This document shows, piece by piece, positions 17,457 to 26,192 of a stretch of DNA of 64,000 nt (positions are counted from its first letter, which is position 1; every line of letters starts with the position of its first letter). The DNA lies in contig JBBQTB010000001.1 in the NCBI GenBank assembly GCA_038213375.1, forward strand, positions 1-64,000, given 5' to 3'. The notes below the pieces were generated by a model, which was not told the origin of the DNA, did not search any database, and saw only the letters and a program-made list of their open reading frames with translations. Both the position numbers and the translations under genes were made by a program. The DNA is from JAAUTT01 sp038213375. Lineage in GTDB: Bacteria; Bacteroidota; Bacteroidia; Bacteroidales; JAAUTT01.

Positions 17457-18557
17457 TTATTTTAATTCATAATTTGTACTTCTTCCGCCTGCATTCTCTT
17501 TAAGCAATATGTTCTTATTAATCAAATCTTGTATGTCTCGTAATGCTGTATCCGATGAGCTTTTAGCAATTTTTGCCCATTTTGAAGTTGTTAATTTACC
17601 ATCGAATCCATCAAGCAATCTGATTAATAATAATTTCTGACGTTCATTAATAATTGTTTTTGAGTGTTTATTCCAAAATTCTGCTTTAACTATGACTTTT
17701 GCTAATACTGATTCTGTTGATTTCAAAGCATCCATTAAGCAGTTTAAAAACCAAAGTAACCATTTAGTGATATCAAGATTACCCCTTTGAGTCACTTCAA
17801 GAATGTTGTAATATTCCTTTCGCTCAATTCTTATTTGAGCTGACATGCTATAAAATCGTTGTGTACTTTTATCTGACCTTGCAAGAAGCATATCAGTTAA
17901 TGCTCTGGTAATCCTGCCATTACCATCATCGAATGGATGTATTGTTACAAACCATAAATGAGTAATCGCAGCTTTTATTACCGAGTCAATTCTATCCACA
18001 TTGTTGAACCAGTTAATAAACTTGTCCATTTCTCTTTCAATAAGCAATGACTCAGGTGCTTGAAAATGCACTTTTTCTTTTCCCATTGCACCTGATACTA
18101 CTTGCATTGGTCCGGTTAAATCATTTCGCCATTGTGCAACGGTTATTTTGTGCATTCCACTTCTTCCGGTTGGAAATAACGCTGAATGCCAATCAAACAA
18201 CCTTTCTGTTGTTAAAGATTTTTGACATTGTTGTGTAGCATCAATCATCATATCAACCATTCCATCAACATTTCTGTCTGATTCAGTCGAACCAGCTATT
18301 TCCATTCCAAGTCGTCTTGCAATGGATGAACGAACTTGTTCCGGATTTAAGAACTCACCTTCTATTTCAGTAGATTTAAGTATATCTAAAGTTAAAGTGT
18401 CAAGATTTGCTTCATTTCTTAATTCAAATCCAAGGGCTTCCATTCTTCCCACTAACTTCCCTTGCATATTACGGACTTCTCCTAACGAATGTAAAAGTAT
18501 TTCGTTATTCCAGGTAAAATTTGGCCAATCTTTGTGTTGATGTATATAAATACTCAT
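17457..18557 (-). CDS. Fic family protein (AMPylator) with C-terminal winged helix
   Basis: A 366-residue Fic-domain enzyme. The catalytic loop HPFDDGNGRITR begins at about residue 207, with all key residues present, so NMP transfer (usually AMP from ATP) to a target hydroxyl is expected. An N-terminal SxxxSxxIEGE-like region (STEIEGE, about 60) could act as the autoinhibitory helix. The C-terminus (about 300-366) resembles a winged helix, as in the Fic-HTH proteins of many bacteria. I choose ATG 18557 (preceded by GGAG) over an upstream TTG. It is a lone gene beside a decayed outer-membrane gene, which suggests mobility. Confidence 0.9.
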   Translation of the reverse strand: MSIYIHQHKDWPNFTWNNEILLHSLGEVRNMQGKLVGRMEALGFELRNEANLDTLTLDILKSTEIEGEFLNPEQVRSSIARRLGMEIAGSTESDRNVDGMVDMMIDATQQCQKSLTTERLFDWHSALFPTGRSGMHKITVAQWRNDLTGPMQVVSGAMGKEKVHFQAPESLLIEREMDKFINWFNNVDRIDSVIKAAITHLWFVTIHPFDDGNGRITRALTDMLLARSDKSTQRFYSMSAQIRIERKEYYNILEVTQRGNLDITKWLLWFLNCLMDALKSTESVLAKVIVKAEFWNKHSKTIINERQKLLLIRLLDGFDGKLTTSKWAKIAKSSSDTALRDIQDLINKNILLKENAGGRSTNYELK

Positions 18558-18575
18558 TCTCCGCAATTTATGCGT

Positions 18576-18607
18576 CAAATATATTGATTATTTACCGCAT
18601 CGTCAAA
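18576..18607 (-). promoter_or_regulatory. Promoter of the Fic gene, within repeated TGCGG/ATATTTGACG words
   Basis: On the minus strand TTTG (18607-18604), 20 bases, then TATATTTG (18583-18576) match the Bacteroidota consensus exactly. ATATTTGACG occurs at both elements and ATAAAATGCGG / ATAAATTGCGG flank them, a direct-repeat pattern that could bind the protein's own winged helix. The leader before the ATG is only about a dozen bases. Confidence 0.6.
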
Positions 18608-18650
18608 TATTCGCCGCATTTTATGCCTTTGTCTTTAAATTTGGTAAAAG

Positions 18651-18839
18651 TCCTGTACCTTAATAGGAAGTGCAATAATCCTTACATTTGAAGCAAAGTT
18701 TGAAAATTTGTATTTTACATATGCTTATGATTTATCACTCAATAGTTTGCAAAACTATTCATTTGGATCAAACGAGCTGATCATCTTCCTTAAATTCACT
18801 GAATACGCTAGAAAATACGAATGGATTGAACGATTCTAA
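18651..18839 (+). pseudogene. C-terminal remnant of a PorP/SprF-family (type IX secretion associated) outer membrane protein
   Basis: An open frame of about 62 codons without a start reads ENLYFTYAYDLSLNSLQNY and then FGSNELII before TAA at 18837-18839. The aromatic YAYD...L..GS-E pattern is that of the last strands of PorP/SprF proteins. A TAA lies just upstream in frame, and no N-terminal portion is found next to it; the Fic gene occupies that side. The family call rests on motif memory, so it is moderate. Confidence 0.5.
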
Positions 18840-20410
18840 AATGGGAAATCTTCAGTTTGCTTTTCTTCAATTTTTTTAATTTCAGGTTTTTTAGATACTT
18901 TATGAACAGCATTTCCTTCAACATATATTGCCCGGTGTGGACGAACAGGACAAGGATGCTCGCAAGCGCCGCAACCAATACAGAGTTCGACATTTACTTC
19001 AGGAATTGTTAATTTTCCTTTGTAGGGTACCATTTTAACTGCTTGGGTGGGGCAATGCTCGGAACAGGCGCCGCAAGAAGTTTCGTTGGTAAATACCACA
19101 CAGTTGTTTTTGATAAAATGAACCTGACCAATCTGACATGTCTTTTTAATATTTTTGGTAATTGGCAATATAGCTCCGGTAGGGCATACTTCGCTGCATT
19201 TCACACATTCAATATTACAATAATTGGTATGGTTATCAAGATATGGTTGCATAAAACCAATCATTCCATATTCCAGCAACGAAGGTTGTAATACACCTGA
19301 TGGACAAGCTGAAATGCATAAATGACAAGCCGTACAGGCATTATTGAAATGGTCGATGCTCATCGATCCCGGAGGAGAACAAACATGCTTCTTCTTTATC
19401 GGGGTCAGGTTTTTCCTGTATTTAAGACCTGGTTTTTCGGCACGTCCAATGGTTGAAATACCTGCTAAAGCACCTGTAAGGATGATCGAATTTGCAATAA
19501 AACTTCGTTTCGATTCATCTGTTTTTGAATTGATAACCGGTTTGTTTTTTGCTAATGGAACAACAAATTTGTAAGTAATACTGCTATTATCACACGCCTT
19601 TAAACAATTAAAACAGCCTACGCATCGGCTAAAATCTACCGATTGTTCTTTAATACTGATACATTCCGATTTGCAGACAATCGCACATTTAGCGCATTTT
19701 GTGCAGGTGCTTTGATTTATTCTGATCTTAAAAAGTGAAATTTTTGAAAGAAGTCCAAAAAATGTTCCAACCGGACAGATTGTATTGCAATATAACCGAC
19801 CTCTTTTTATTGAAAGATAAACCACCAATAGCAGAAGAAGCAAAGGAAAAATTAGGACGAGAGCATCAAAATGGGCAATATCGTAAGGAGCTAGTGAATA
19901 AATCTTAAATTTTATAAGAACATTAGCTAATACATTGTTTAACAATATGTACAATGGACGACCAAAATCTGAAGCAAGCCTACCAAAATTACTGTAAGGA
20001 TCTAATAAATATACTATGGTAATTGACCCAAACAACAAAGGAATTGCAGCCAATCCCAAAAATGTATATCGCAGAATATGATATGGTTTGGAGTACTTAA
20101 ATCGAAAAGGTTTCTGATGAAACTTTTTGGATATAAAACTGGTAATGTCTTGAAAAATCCCAAGAGGACAAATGGTTGAACAATAAACCCTTCCAAAAAG
20201 TAGGGTAAGGGCTAAAACAACAATAAATCCAGCTGATAAAAAAGATACTACAATAAGGAATTTTCGAACTGAGGGTACGAATTGCAAAAATAATATACCA
20301 TTATACCAGGATGATGGTATTGCCTGTTTGAAATCGATAAACGAAAACGTAATCAACAACAGGATTACCAGTGAAACCACCACCCTGAATGGCTTCCAGA
20401 ATTTAACCAT
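18836..20410 (-). CDS. Membrane polyferredoxin (NapH/YccM/NosR-like 4Fe-4S protein)
   Basis: A 524-residue inner-membrane iron-sulfur protein. About five or six N-terminal helices carry the CSTICPLGIFQD and CNTICPVGTFFG motifs of NapH-type quinol-linked proteins. Classical 4Fe-4S motifs follow: CTKCAKCAIVC, CVGCFNCLKAC, CTACHLCISAC, CVKCSEVC, CGACSEHC and CIGCGACEHPC. A second hydrophobic stretch (about 305-325) lies between the ferredoxin sets. It probably moves electrons between the quinone pool and a periplasmic partner. The DUF362 gene seven bases upstream, also linked to Fe-S chemistry, is its likely partner. The electron acceptor is unknown. Confidence 0.85.
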   Translation of the reverse strand: MVKFWKPFRVVVSLVILLLITFSFIDFKQAIPSSWYNGILFLQFVPSVRKFLIVVSFLSAGFIVVLALTLLFGRVYCSTICPLGIFQDITSFISKKFHQKPFRFKYSKPYHILRYTFLGLAAIPLLFGSITIVYLLDPYSNFGRLASDFGRPLYILLNNVLANVLIKFKIYSLAPYDIAHFDALVLIFPLLLLLLVVYLSIKRGRLYCNTICPVGTFFGLLSKISLFKIRINQSTCTKCAKCAIVCKSECISIKEQSVDFSRCVGCFNCLKACDNSSITYKFVVPLAKNKPVINSKTDESKRSFIANSIILTGALAGISTIGRAEKPGLKYRKNLTPIKKKHVCSPPGSMSIDHFNNACTACHLCISACPSGVLQPSLLEYGMIGFMQPYLDNHTNYCNIECVKCSEVCPTGAILPITKNIKKTCQIGQVHFIKNNCVVFTNETSCGACSEHCPTQAVKMVPYKGKLTIPEVNVELCIGCGACEHPCPVRPHRAIYVEGNAVHKVSKKPEIKKIEEKQTEDFPF

Positions 20411-20417
20411 AAATAAA

Positions 20418-21341
20418 CTAAACTTTTATGCGATTAATTTTTAACCCATCAAGATTCATGGTTCCTATTCCAAGTTCCTGACCTTTTACAATATGACCGA
20501 TAGCACTTGGCTCTAATCCGAAAAGCTTAGTTGCAGCAGCATCGGCAGCTACAATATCTGTGGAAATAATTTGTCCTTTTAGGGTCACTACATCTTCAAC
20601 AGATAAACCGCGTGGACCATTTTTCTTCATTACCCGATAAGCATCAATAATATTGAGTGTGGGCTTTTTGAAAGTTGGTAAATCGGCAATGCATTGGTGA
20701 AGATCGTTCTTATGCCAAAATTGACGATCCCAAACAATACCCATCAGGTTTTTCATCGACATGGAAAGGGTGGCGCCTCCGTGGCTTTTTAAAACCGGTA
20801 CATTAATGAATACATCGCTTGAAAGAATTAATTCGTGAATCTTTGCCTTTTTCAATTTCTTCCCATTAGGAATTTCTACTTCATGATACATGCTTTCGCT
20901 GTTTCCTGTAACAAGTATACCGCCAGCATCTTTTACTGCTTTTTCAATACCGCTGTTAGTGTAGCATTTTTGCCAGTTATCGCATGTATTATCAAATACA
21001 TATACTTTTTTAGCTCCGGCTCTCAGGCAATGTTCTATAATTTTTGCAACCAGCTTTGGATTTGTATTCCCGGCGCGTTCGGGAGAAACATCCCATCCAA
21101 TATTTGGTTTTAAAATAACAGTTTGGTTCTTCTTTACAAAAGCCTGCATTCCACCAAGCGATGCAATTGCTTTTTCGAACATCACTTCAGCTTCACCGCC
21201 GCGAACAGCAACCAAATCAAATGGAGCAGCGCCTGATGCTGCCATGTTGCCAAAGCTTTCGCCAAAAACATTGGAAGATAAACCTATGCCGGTTAAAATG
21301 CCTGCACCCACTCCTTTAAAAATAAAGTCTCTACGTTGCAT
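20418..21341 (-). CDS. Tat-exported DUF362 domain protein
   Basis: A 307-residue protein with an RRDFIFKG twin-arginine signal and a hydrophobic stretch (residues 3-26), followed by a DUF362 domain. VVILKPNIGWD, YVFDNTCDNW, INVPVLKSHGGATLSMSMKNLMG and the C-terminal ADAAATKLFGL are family hallmarks. DUF362 proteins often occur with ferredoxins; no reaction is established. It is cotranscribed with the polyferredoxin gene, so a periplasmic redox role is plausible. Confidence 0.85.
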   Translation of the reverse strand: MQRRDFIFKGVGAGILTGIGLSSNVFGESFGNMAASGAAPFDLVAVRGGEAEVMFEKAIASLGGMQAFVKKNQTVILKPNIGWDVSPERAGNTNPKLVAKIIEHCLRAGAKKVYVFDNTCDNWQKCYTNSGIEKAVKDAGGILVTGNSESMYHEVEIPNGKKLKKAKIHELILSSDVFINVPVLKSHGGATLSMSMKNLMGIVWDRQFWHKNDLHQCIADLPTFKKPTLNIIDAYRVMKKNGPRGLSVEDVVTLKGQIISTDIVAADAAATKLFGLEPSAIGHIVKGQELGIGTMNLDGLKINRIKV

Positions 21342-21521
21342 ATGTATATTTTTTAAGTGATTGTCAATTTTAAGAATGCTTTGGTAAAATTAAGACAAAA
21401 TGATCTTATAATATTTCATTTCTATTCATTTCTCTTGTATTTTAGCCTAATAAATACATATTCTAAATTAGCATTACAACTGATTAGTATTTAGCTAAAA
21501 GCTGAACTAAAAAATAGTATA

Positions 21522-21553
21522 TTTAATTATAAACAAAAGTTGGTTTAAGTTTG
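21522..21553 (+). promoter_or_regulatory. Probable promoter of larC-larB
   Basis: TTTA (21522-21525), 20 bases, then TAAGTTTG (21546-21553) differ from the Bacteroidota consensus by one base in the -33 element. The larC start codon is 55 bases downstream. Confidence 0.4.
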
Positions 21554-21608
21554 AAAAACGACTATCATTGCAGGCGTTAAAAATCAGATAAACTTCACAA
21601 TATCACTT

Positions 21609-22901
21609 ATGAAGATACTTTATTACGATTGTTTCTCAGGTATTAGCGGCGATATGAATCTTGCCGCCATGGTAGATTTAGGAGTTGATAAACAGTATCT
21701 TATTGATGAGTTACAAAAACTTCATGTATCCGGATATTCCATACATTTTGAAAACGATCAGCGAAAAGGGATTTTTGGAACCAGAGCAGATGTTATTTTA
21801 GAAAATACTGATGGAAATCACCATCATCACAATCATAATGAGCAACATTCACATGATCATACTACTAAGCATCAAGTATATAATTCTCAAATTTCTGTAA
21901 CTAACCTAAAACCTGATCCACAAAACACTATCCACACACACGATCATAACCGTAACTTTTCTGATATTAAATTACTTATAGAAAGAAGTTCTCTTAGCAA
22001 TAAAGTAAAAGAAATAAGTGTCGAAATTTTTAGGAAAATTGCAGTAGCTGAAGCTCACATTCATGGCAAAACTATTGACGAGATTCATTTTCATGAAGTT
22101 GGAGCCATTGACTCAATTATAGACATTGTGGGTGCGGCTATTTGTTTCGATTATTTAAAACCAGATAAAATCATTTCATCTGCTATTCAGCTTGGGGGTG
22201 GTTTTGTGGTTTGTGCACATGGAACATTTCCTGTACCGGCGCCGGCAACATTGGAAATATTAAAAAGTATACCGGTTAAAATGGGTGCTGTTCAGGTGGA
22301 GACTACAACTCCTACCGGCGCTGCAATTATTGCCACTTTGGCAAACGAATTTAACGATCAGCCAGGTTTATCAATTGAAAAGGTTGCATACGGAATTGGA
22401 CATCGCGATAATGTAATTCCTAATGTTCTAAGGGTATGTCTTGCAAATTTAGTTGACGATAGCGATCATCAAACAGCTTGCATCACCGAATGCAACATCG
22501 ACGATATGAATCCTGAGATGTACGAATACGTTATGGATAAGCTTTTTGAGGCCGGCGCTGACGATGTTTATTTTCAACCAATTATCATGAAAAAAACACG
22601 TCCGGCGATAAAAATCAGTGTTTTATCAGGTATCCAGTTGGCAGCGAAGGTTGAGCAAATTCTTCTTACTGAAACATCTACTTTAGGAGTAAGAAAATAC
22701 GATGTTCAGAAAAGTATGCTAAAAAGGGAAATTAAAAAGGTAGAAACCAAATGGGGGTTTGTACATGTTAAGGTTGGCTTTTTAAATGGAGAAGTGATCA
22801 AATCAAAGCCCGAATATGTCGATTGTCTTGCTATTTCACGAACGAATAATATACCATTAACGGAGGTTTACAAAGAAGTTATAAATATTCTAAATCGTTG
22901 A
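21609..22901 (+). CDS. larC: LarC, nickel-pincer cofactor biosynthesis protein
   Basis: A 430-residue LarC/TIGR00299-family protein that inserts nickel into the pyridinium dithiocarboxylate pincer cofactor of lactate racemase and relatives, in a CTP-dependent step. It begins YYDCFSGISGDMNLAA, has a His-rich segment (residues 71-88) suited to nickel storage, the FHEVGAIDSIIDIVGA motif and the C-terminal CNIDDMNPEMYEY domain. In Lactiplantibacillus LarC is made by a frameshift between two ORFs; here both halves are one continuous frame. larB follows 37 bases downstream. Confidence 0.94.
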   Translation: MKILYYDCFSGISGDMNLAAMVDLGVDKQYLIDELQKLHVSGYSIHFENDQRKGIFGTRADVILENTDGNHHHHNHNEQHSHDHTTKHQVYNSQISVTNLKPDPQNTIHTHDHNRNFSDIKLLIERSSLSNKVKEISVEIFRKIAVAEAHIHGKTIDEIHFHEVGAIDSIIDIVGAAICFDYLKPDKIISSAIQLGGGFVVCAHGTFPVPAPATLEILKSIPVKMGAVQVETTTPTGAAIIATLANEFNDQPGLSIEKVAYGIGHRDNVIPNVLRVCLANLVDDSDHQTACITECNIDDMNPEMYEYVMDKLFEAGADDVYFQPIIMKKTRPAIKISVLSGIQLAAKVEQILLTETSTLGVRKYDVQKSMLKREIKKVETKWGFVHVKVGFLNGEVIKSKPEYVDCLAISRTNNIPLTEVYKEVINILNR

Positions 22902-22938
22902 AGCGATATTGATTCGTAAATCTAAAATCTAATTAAAA

Positions 22939-23694
22939 ATGTCTCCTGAAGAAATTAAAAAGATACTTGAAGATGTAAAACAAGGTTCATCAACAGTTGA
23001 AAGGGCCTTTGAAATACTTCGTGATTTGCCTTTTGAAGATGTTGGTTTTGCAAAAATTGATCATCATCGGGAATTGCGAACAGGATATCCTGAGGTAATA
23101 TTCTGTTCCGGAAAAACAAAGCCTCACATTGTTAAGATTATGGAGATGATGTATGAAAAAGGAAGTAATATTTTGGCTACCAGGGCAGACGCTGAAGTAT
23201 ATCAGCATGTTTTCTGTTATTTCCCGGATGCAGTTTATAATGAGGCTGCCAGAACCATAGTTATTCAACGTAAACCTATTGACATGGTTTTGAATAGTTA
23301 TATTTCAATAATAACTGCCGGAACAGCAGATATACCTGTGGCTGAGGAAGCTGCTGTAACAGCTGAAATATTTGGTAATAAGGTTGAACGTGTTTTTGAT
23401 GTTGGTGTTGCAGGAATCCATCGGCTATATCAACGTCTCGATATTATTCGCGGGGGAAAAGTAATTGTTGCCGTGGCAGGCATGGAAGGAGCCCTTGCCA
23501 GTGTTTTGGGCGGACTTGTAAATAAACCCATTATTGCAGTTCCAACAAGTATTGGGTATGGCGCTAGTTTCGGAGGATTATCGGCGTTGCTTACCATGCT
23601 TAATTCATGTTCGGCTGGCGTAAGCGTTGTAAACATCGATAACGGCTTTGGCGCAGGTTATATTGCAAGTATGATTAATAGAATAAAGGAGTAA
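22939..23694 (+). CDS. larB: LarB, nicotinate adenine dinucleotide carboxylase/hydrolase of the nickel-pincer pathway
   Basis: This 251-residue protein has an N-terminal helical part and a C-terminal PurE-like domain (about 110-250) with ITAGTADIPVAEEAA, AGMEGALASVLGGL and PTSIGYGASFGGLSALLTML. LarB carboxylates the pyridinium ring of NaAD and cleaves the phosphoanhydride, the first step of the pathway. It is cotranscribed with larC. Neither larE (sulfur transfer) nor larA (the racemase) lies in the window. Confidence 0.94.
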   Translation: MSPEEIKKILEDVKQGSSTVERAFEILRDLPFEDVGFAKIDHHRELRTGYPEVIFCSGKTKPHIVKIMEMMYEKGSNILATRADAEVYQHVFCYFPDAVYNEAARTIVIQRKPIDMVLNSYISIITAGTADIPVAEEAAVTAEIFGNKVERVFDVGVAGIHRLYQRLDIIRGGKVIVAVAGMEGALASVLGGLVNKPIIAVPTSIGYGASFGGLSALLTMLNSCSAGVSVVNIDNGFGAGYIASMINRIKE

Positions 23695-23810
23695 GGAGAT
23701 AAAGAATGAAGTATAAATGATAGAATTTAGAGTTAGTATCAATTAGGCACCTGCTAATTTTAGCTAACTTCCTTTTACTCCGAATAACTTCCAATAACTT
23801 CTTCCTACCC

Positions 23811-24443
23811 ATGAAATTCTTTTTTTCCACGGCATATTTTGCTCCCCTGCAATACTATTCAAAGCTTGAAATGGCTGATGAGATAGTACTTGAAAAGTAC
23901 GAGCATTATCCGAAACAAACGTATCGGAATCGTTGTGTTATCTATGGTGCAAATGGCTCGCAAACGCTTACAGTTCCGATAACTAAGGGGGATAACTTAA
24001 AAATTTACACCAAAGATGTTTGTATCGATTACTCGATGAATTGGCAAAATAATCATTTAAAAGCTATTGAATCGGCTTACCGTTGTTCTCCTTTTTATTT
24101 GTATTATATCGATGAAATTTTACCATTGCTTCAAAAAAAGCACGTTTTTCTTTATGATTTTAATCTTGAGGTTACAGCATCAATATGCCATATTTTAGGA
24201 ATTAAGGTTCATCTGAAGGAAACACAGGAGTATTTGAAAATAGTACCTCAGGAGTATCATGATTTTCGGGATTCAATTCATCCTAAACCGCGAATGTCCG
24301 TTGTCGACAATTCATTTACAGCTCCGGTATACAGGCAGGTTTTTGAACCTAAGTTGGGGTTTATTCAAAATTTGAGCATTATTGATTTGATTTTTAACGA
24401 AGGTCCAGATGCTATTCAGCTTCTTCGAAAAAGTAACAGATAA
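23811..24443 (+). CDS. WbqC-like family protein
   Basis: A 210-residue protein of the WbqC family (PF08889). STAYFAPLQYYSKLEMAD, YEHYPKQTYRNR (the usual FxK.S..NR region), LTVPITKG and SAYRCSPFYLYY are typical. Members occur in polysaccharide loci and as single genes in Bacteroidota; the reaction is not established. It follows larB by 116 bases and may be cotranscribed, though no functional link is evident. Confidence 0.85.
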   Translation: MKFFFSTAYFAPLQYYSKLEMADEIVLEKYEHYPKQTYRNRCVIYGANGSQTLTVPITKGDNLKIYTKDVCIDYSMNWQNNHLKAIESAYRCSPFYLYYIDEILPLLQKKHVFLYDFNLEVTASICHILGIKVHLKETQEYLKIVPQEYHDFRDSIHPKPRMSVVDNSFTAPVYRQVFEPKLGFIQNLSIIDLIFNEGPDAIQLLRKSNR

Positions 24444-24444
24444 A

Positions 24445-24470
24445 AAAGGCCGCCCCTTGCGAGACGGCCT
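24445..24470 (-). terminator. Rho-independent terminator for the OmpP1-like gene
   Basis: On the minus strand AGGCCG pairs with CGGCCT and the stem is followed by TTTTTT. It lies about 80 bases beyond the stop of the porin gene and close to the end of the convergent WbqC gene. Confidence 0.7.
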
Positions 24471-24549
24471 CAACCCTAAAACCAATTGTTAAACACAATA
24501 ACCCGCTGAACCTAACAAATTAAAAACCAAACCTCTAAAAAACTAAAAC

Positions 24550-26076
24550 CTAAAACCTAAATCCGATGGTTGCAACAACACGTCCAAATTTGGAATGAAT
24601 ATTAGAAGCTTCGGTTGTAATTAATGCATTATTATTCTGATCTTCATATTGATAAAGTTTTTCTTTGTATTTAGAATCTATCATTATGTATCCAAGATCA
24701 AAAAAAATATTCTTTCCGCGATACCCAAATCCAGTCGAATAAGAAAAGGTTTTTGCATCGCTATTCAAAAAATTTGTTCCGGATTTATAAGGATTACCAT
24801 ATAATCCATAACCTGCCCGAAGTGCAAATTCTCCTAATTTCAATTCTCCACCCAGTTTTAAATTGCCTGTCGATTTGTACTGTGTTTGAATATTATCATT
24901 TATATCAGAATATGAATCATTCGCTGAACGTATCTTTCCTTTTGTATAGTCAATGTATTCATAATCAACACTTATTAAACCGAATTGTTGTATTTGAATA
25001 GCTACGCTGCCTATGATTTTCATAGGGTTAGAAATGTTGTAATTGTTAGAAAATTCGTCGGATTTGGCATTCTGGTGTGTTAAATGATTTGGATCATCAG
25101 GAGGAGCATTTAAAAAATCTGCCGTCATAGTAGTATAAAACTTTGAATCAAGGTGAAAATAGGTTGGAGTATGAAATGCCAACCCCAGCCTGATAAGATC
25201 AATAGGCTTATATATTGCTCCTATTTTGAGGTTGTATCCGTTTCCATTCATGTTGAAATTTGAAGTGAAATTAAATGAGTTTAACTCTGTTCCATTAATG
25301 TTACTTTCCGAATGCGTTTTAATTTCTTCATAATCTACTCTTTGAACTCCGATAGTAGCCCCTAAATAAAACTTATGACTATAATTTGCTCCAAATGAAA
25401 ATGCATATTCTCCAATACCTCCTTTGGTCGATATTATGCGTTGCTGATTTTGGTTATATCCAAAATCTTTAAAATCATTTAGAAATAATTTAGATGTTTT
25501 ATCATAAAATAAGGCATAGCTATCCCATGCAAGTAGTTCATAGGCACTATTATGTATGCTGAGATCAGTTATTTTTTGGTCTAAAGTCCAGTCTCTTGGT
25601 AAACTGTTCCCATTCATGATAAACTCATCTAATAAAGAACTTTTTGGATTGGTTGTTTTAATGGTAATATTTCGATTAAAATCGGCTAACCTGTTGTAGG
25701 CTATTCCAAAACTTGCGCTAACCCAACCTTCTTCTTTCTGGGTATTGAATGTATAAACATATCCTATATTGTTAAGATTGAATTTCACTTTGCTATCCGT
25801 ATAGTTATTATTATAAAAGGAAGATGCAGAACTTTCAGAGTTATACGTTGGTGTAATCGTAAATTCTGAAACACGATATTGTCCAATTCCTGCAGGATTA
25901 ATACTTAGAGAAGACATATCAGCACCCAATGCCCCAAATGCGCCATTCATCCCAACGGAACGAGCGGTGCCTCCAGGATAATAACGTGATAAACGAAGAA
26001 CATCCGATTCATCCTGAGCCAATAATGGGTAAGAGACCATTATTAAAAGTAATATTGATAATTTAGCGAATTTCAT
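24550..26076 (-). CDS. OmpP1/FadL-family outer membrane transporter
   Basis: An outer-membrane beta-barrel of about 508 residues. A signal peptide (cut after YPLLAQ) is followed by the FadL/OmpP1 start, SRYYPGGTARSVGMNGAFGALGADMSSLSINPAG, which is very common in Bacteroidota, and by alternating beta strands ending in the aromatic GFRF. FadL-type proteins pass hydrophobic molecules across the outer membrane. I choose the ATG at 26076 over the one two codons upstream. It may be cotranscribed with the lipoprotein gene 116 bases upstream. Confidence 0.88.
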   Translation of the reverse strand: MKFAKLSILLLIMVSYPLLAQDESDVLRLSRYYPGGTARSVGMNGAFGALGADMSSLSINPAGIGQYRVSEFTITPTYNSESSASSFYNNNYTDSKVKFNLNNIGYVYTFNTQKEEGWVSASFGIAYNRLADFNRNITIKTTNPKSSLLDEFIMNGNSLPRDWTLDQKITDLSIHNSAYELLAWDSYALFYDKTSKLFLNDFKDFGYNQNQQRIISTKGGIGEYAFSFGANYSHKFYLGATIGVQRVDYEEIKTHSESNINGTELNSFNFTSNFNMNGNGYNLKIGAIYKPIDLIRLGLAFHTPTYFHLDSKFYTTMTADFLNAPPDDPNHLTHQNAKSDEFSNNYNISNPMKIIGSVAIQIQQFGLISVDYEYIDYTKGKIRSANDSYSDINDNIQTQYKSTGNLKLGGELKLGEFALRAGYGLYGNPYKSGTNFLNSDAKTFSYSTGFGYRGKNIFFDLGYIMIDSKYKEKLYQYEDQNNNALITTEASNIHSKFGRVVATIGFRF

Positions 26077-26192
26077 AATCATGGGTTTGTTTATAATTTT
26101 TTTATAATATTGGATAATATTCCAACAAACACGTAAGTTGGATCATCCAATTTACGATTTTAGAATGCTCTTTTACTTTATAGGTATCCTAC

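Noticed and set aside
21609..22901. Programmed frameshift in larC
   Set aside because: Both halves known from the split LarC are in one uninterrupted frame here.
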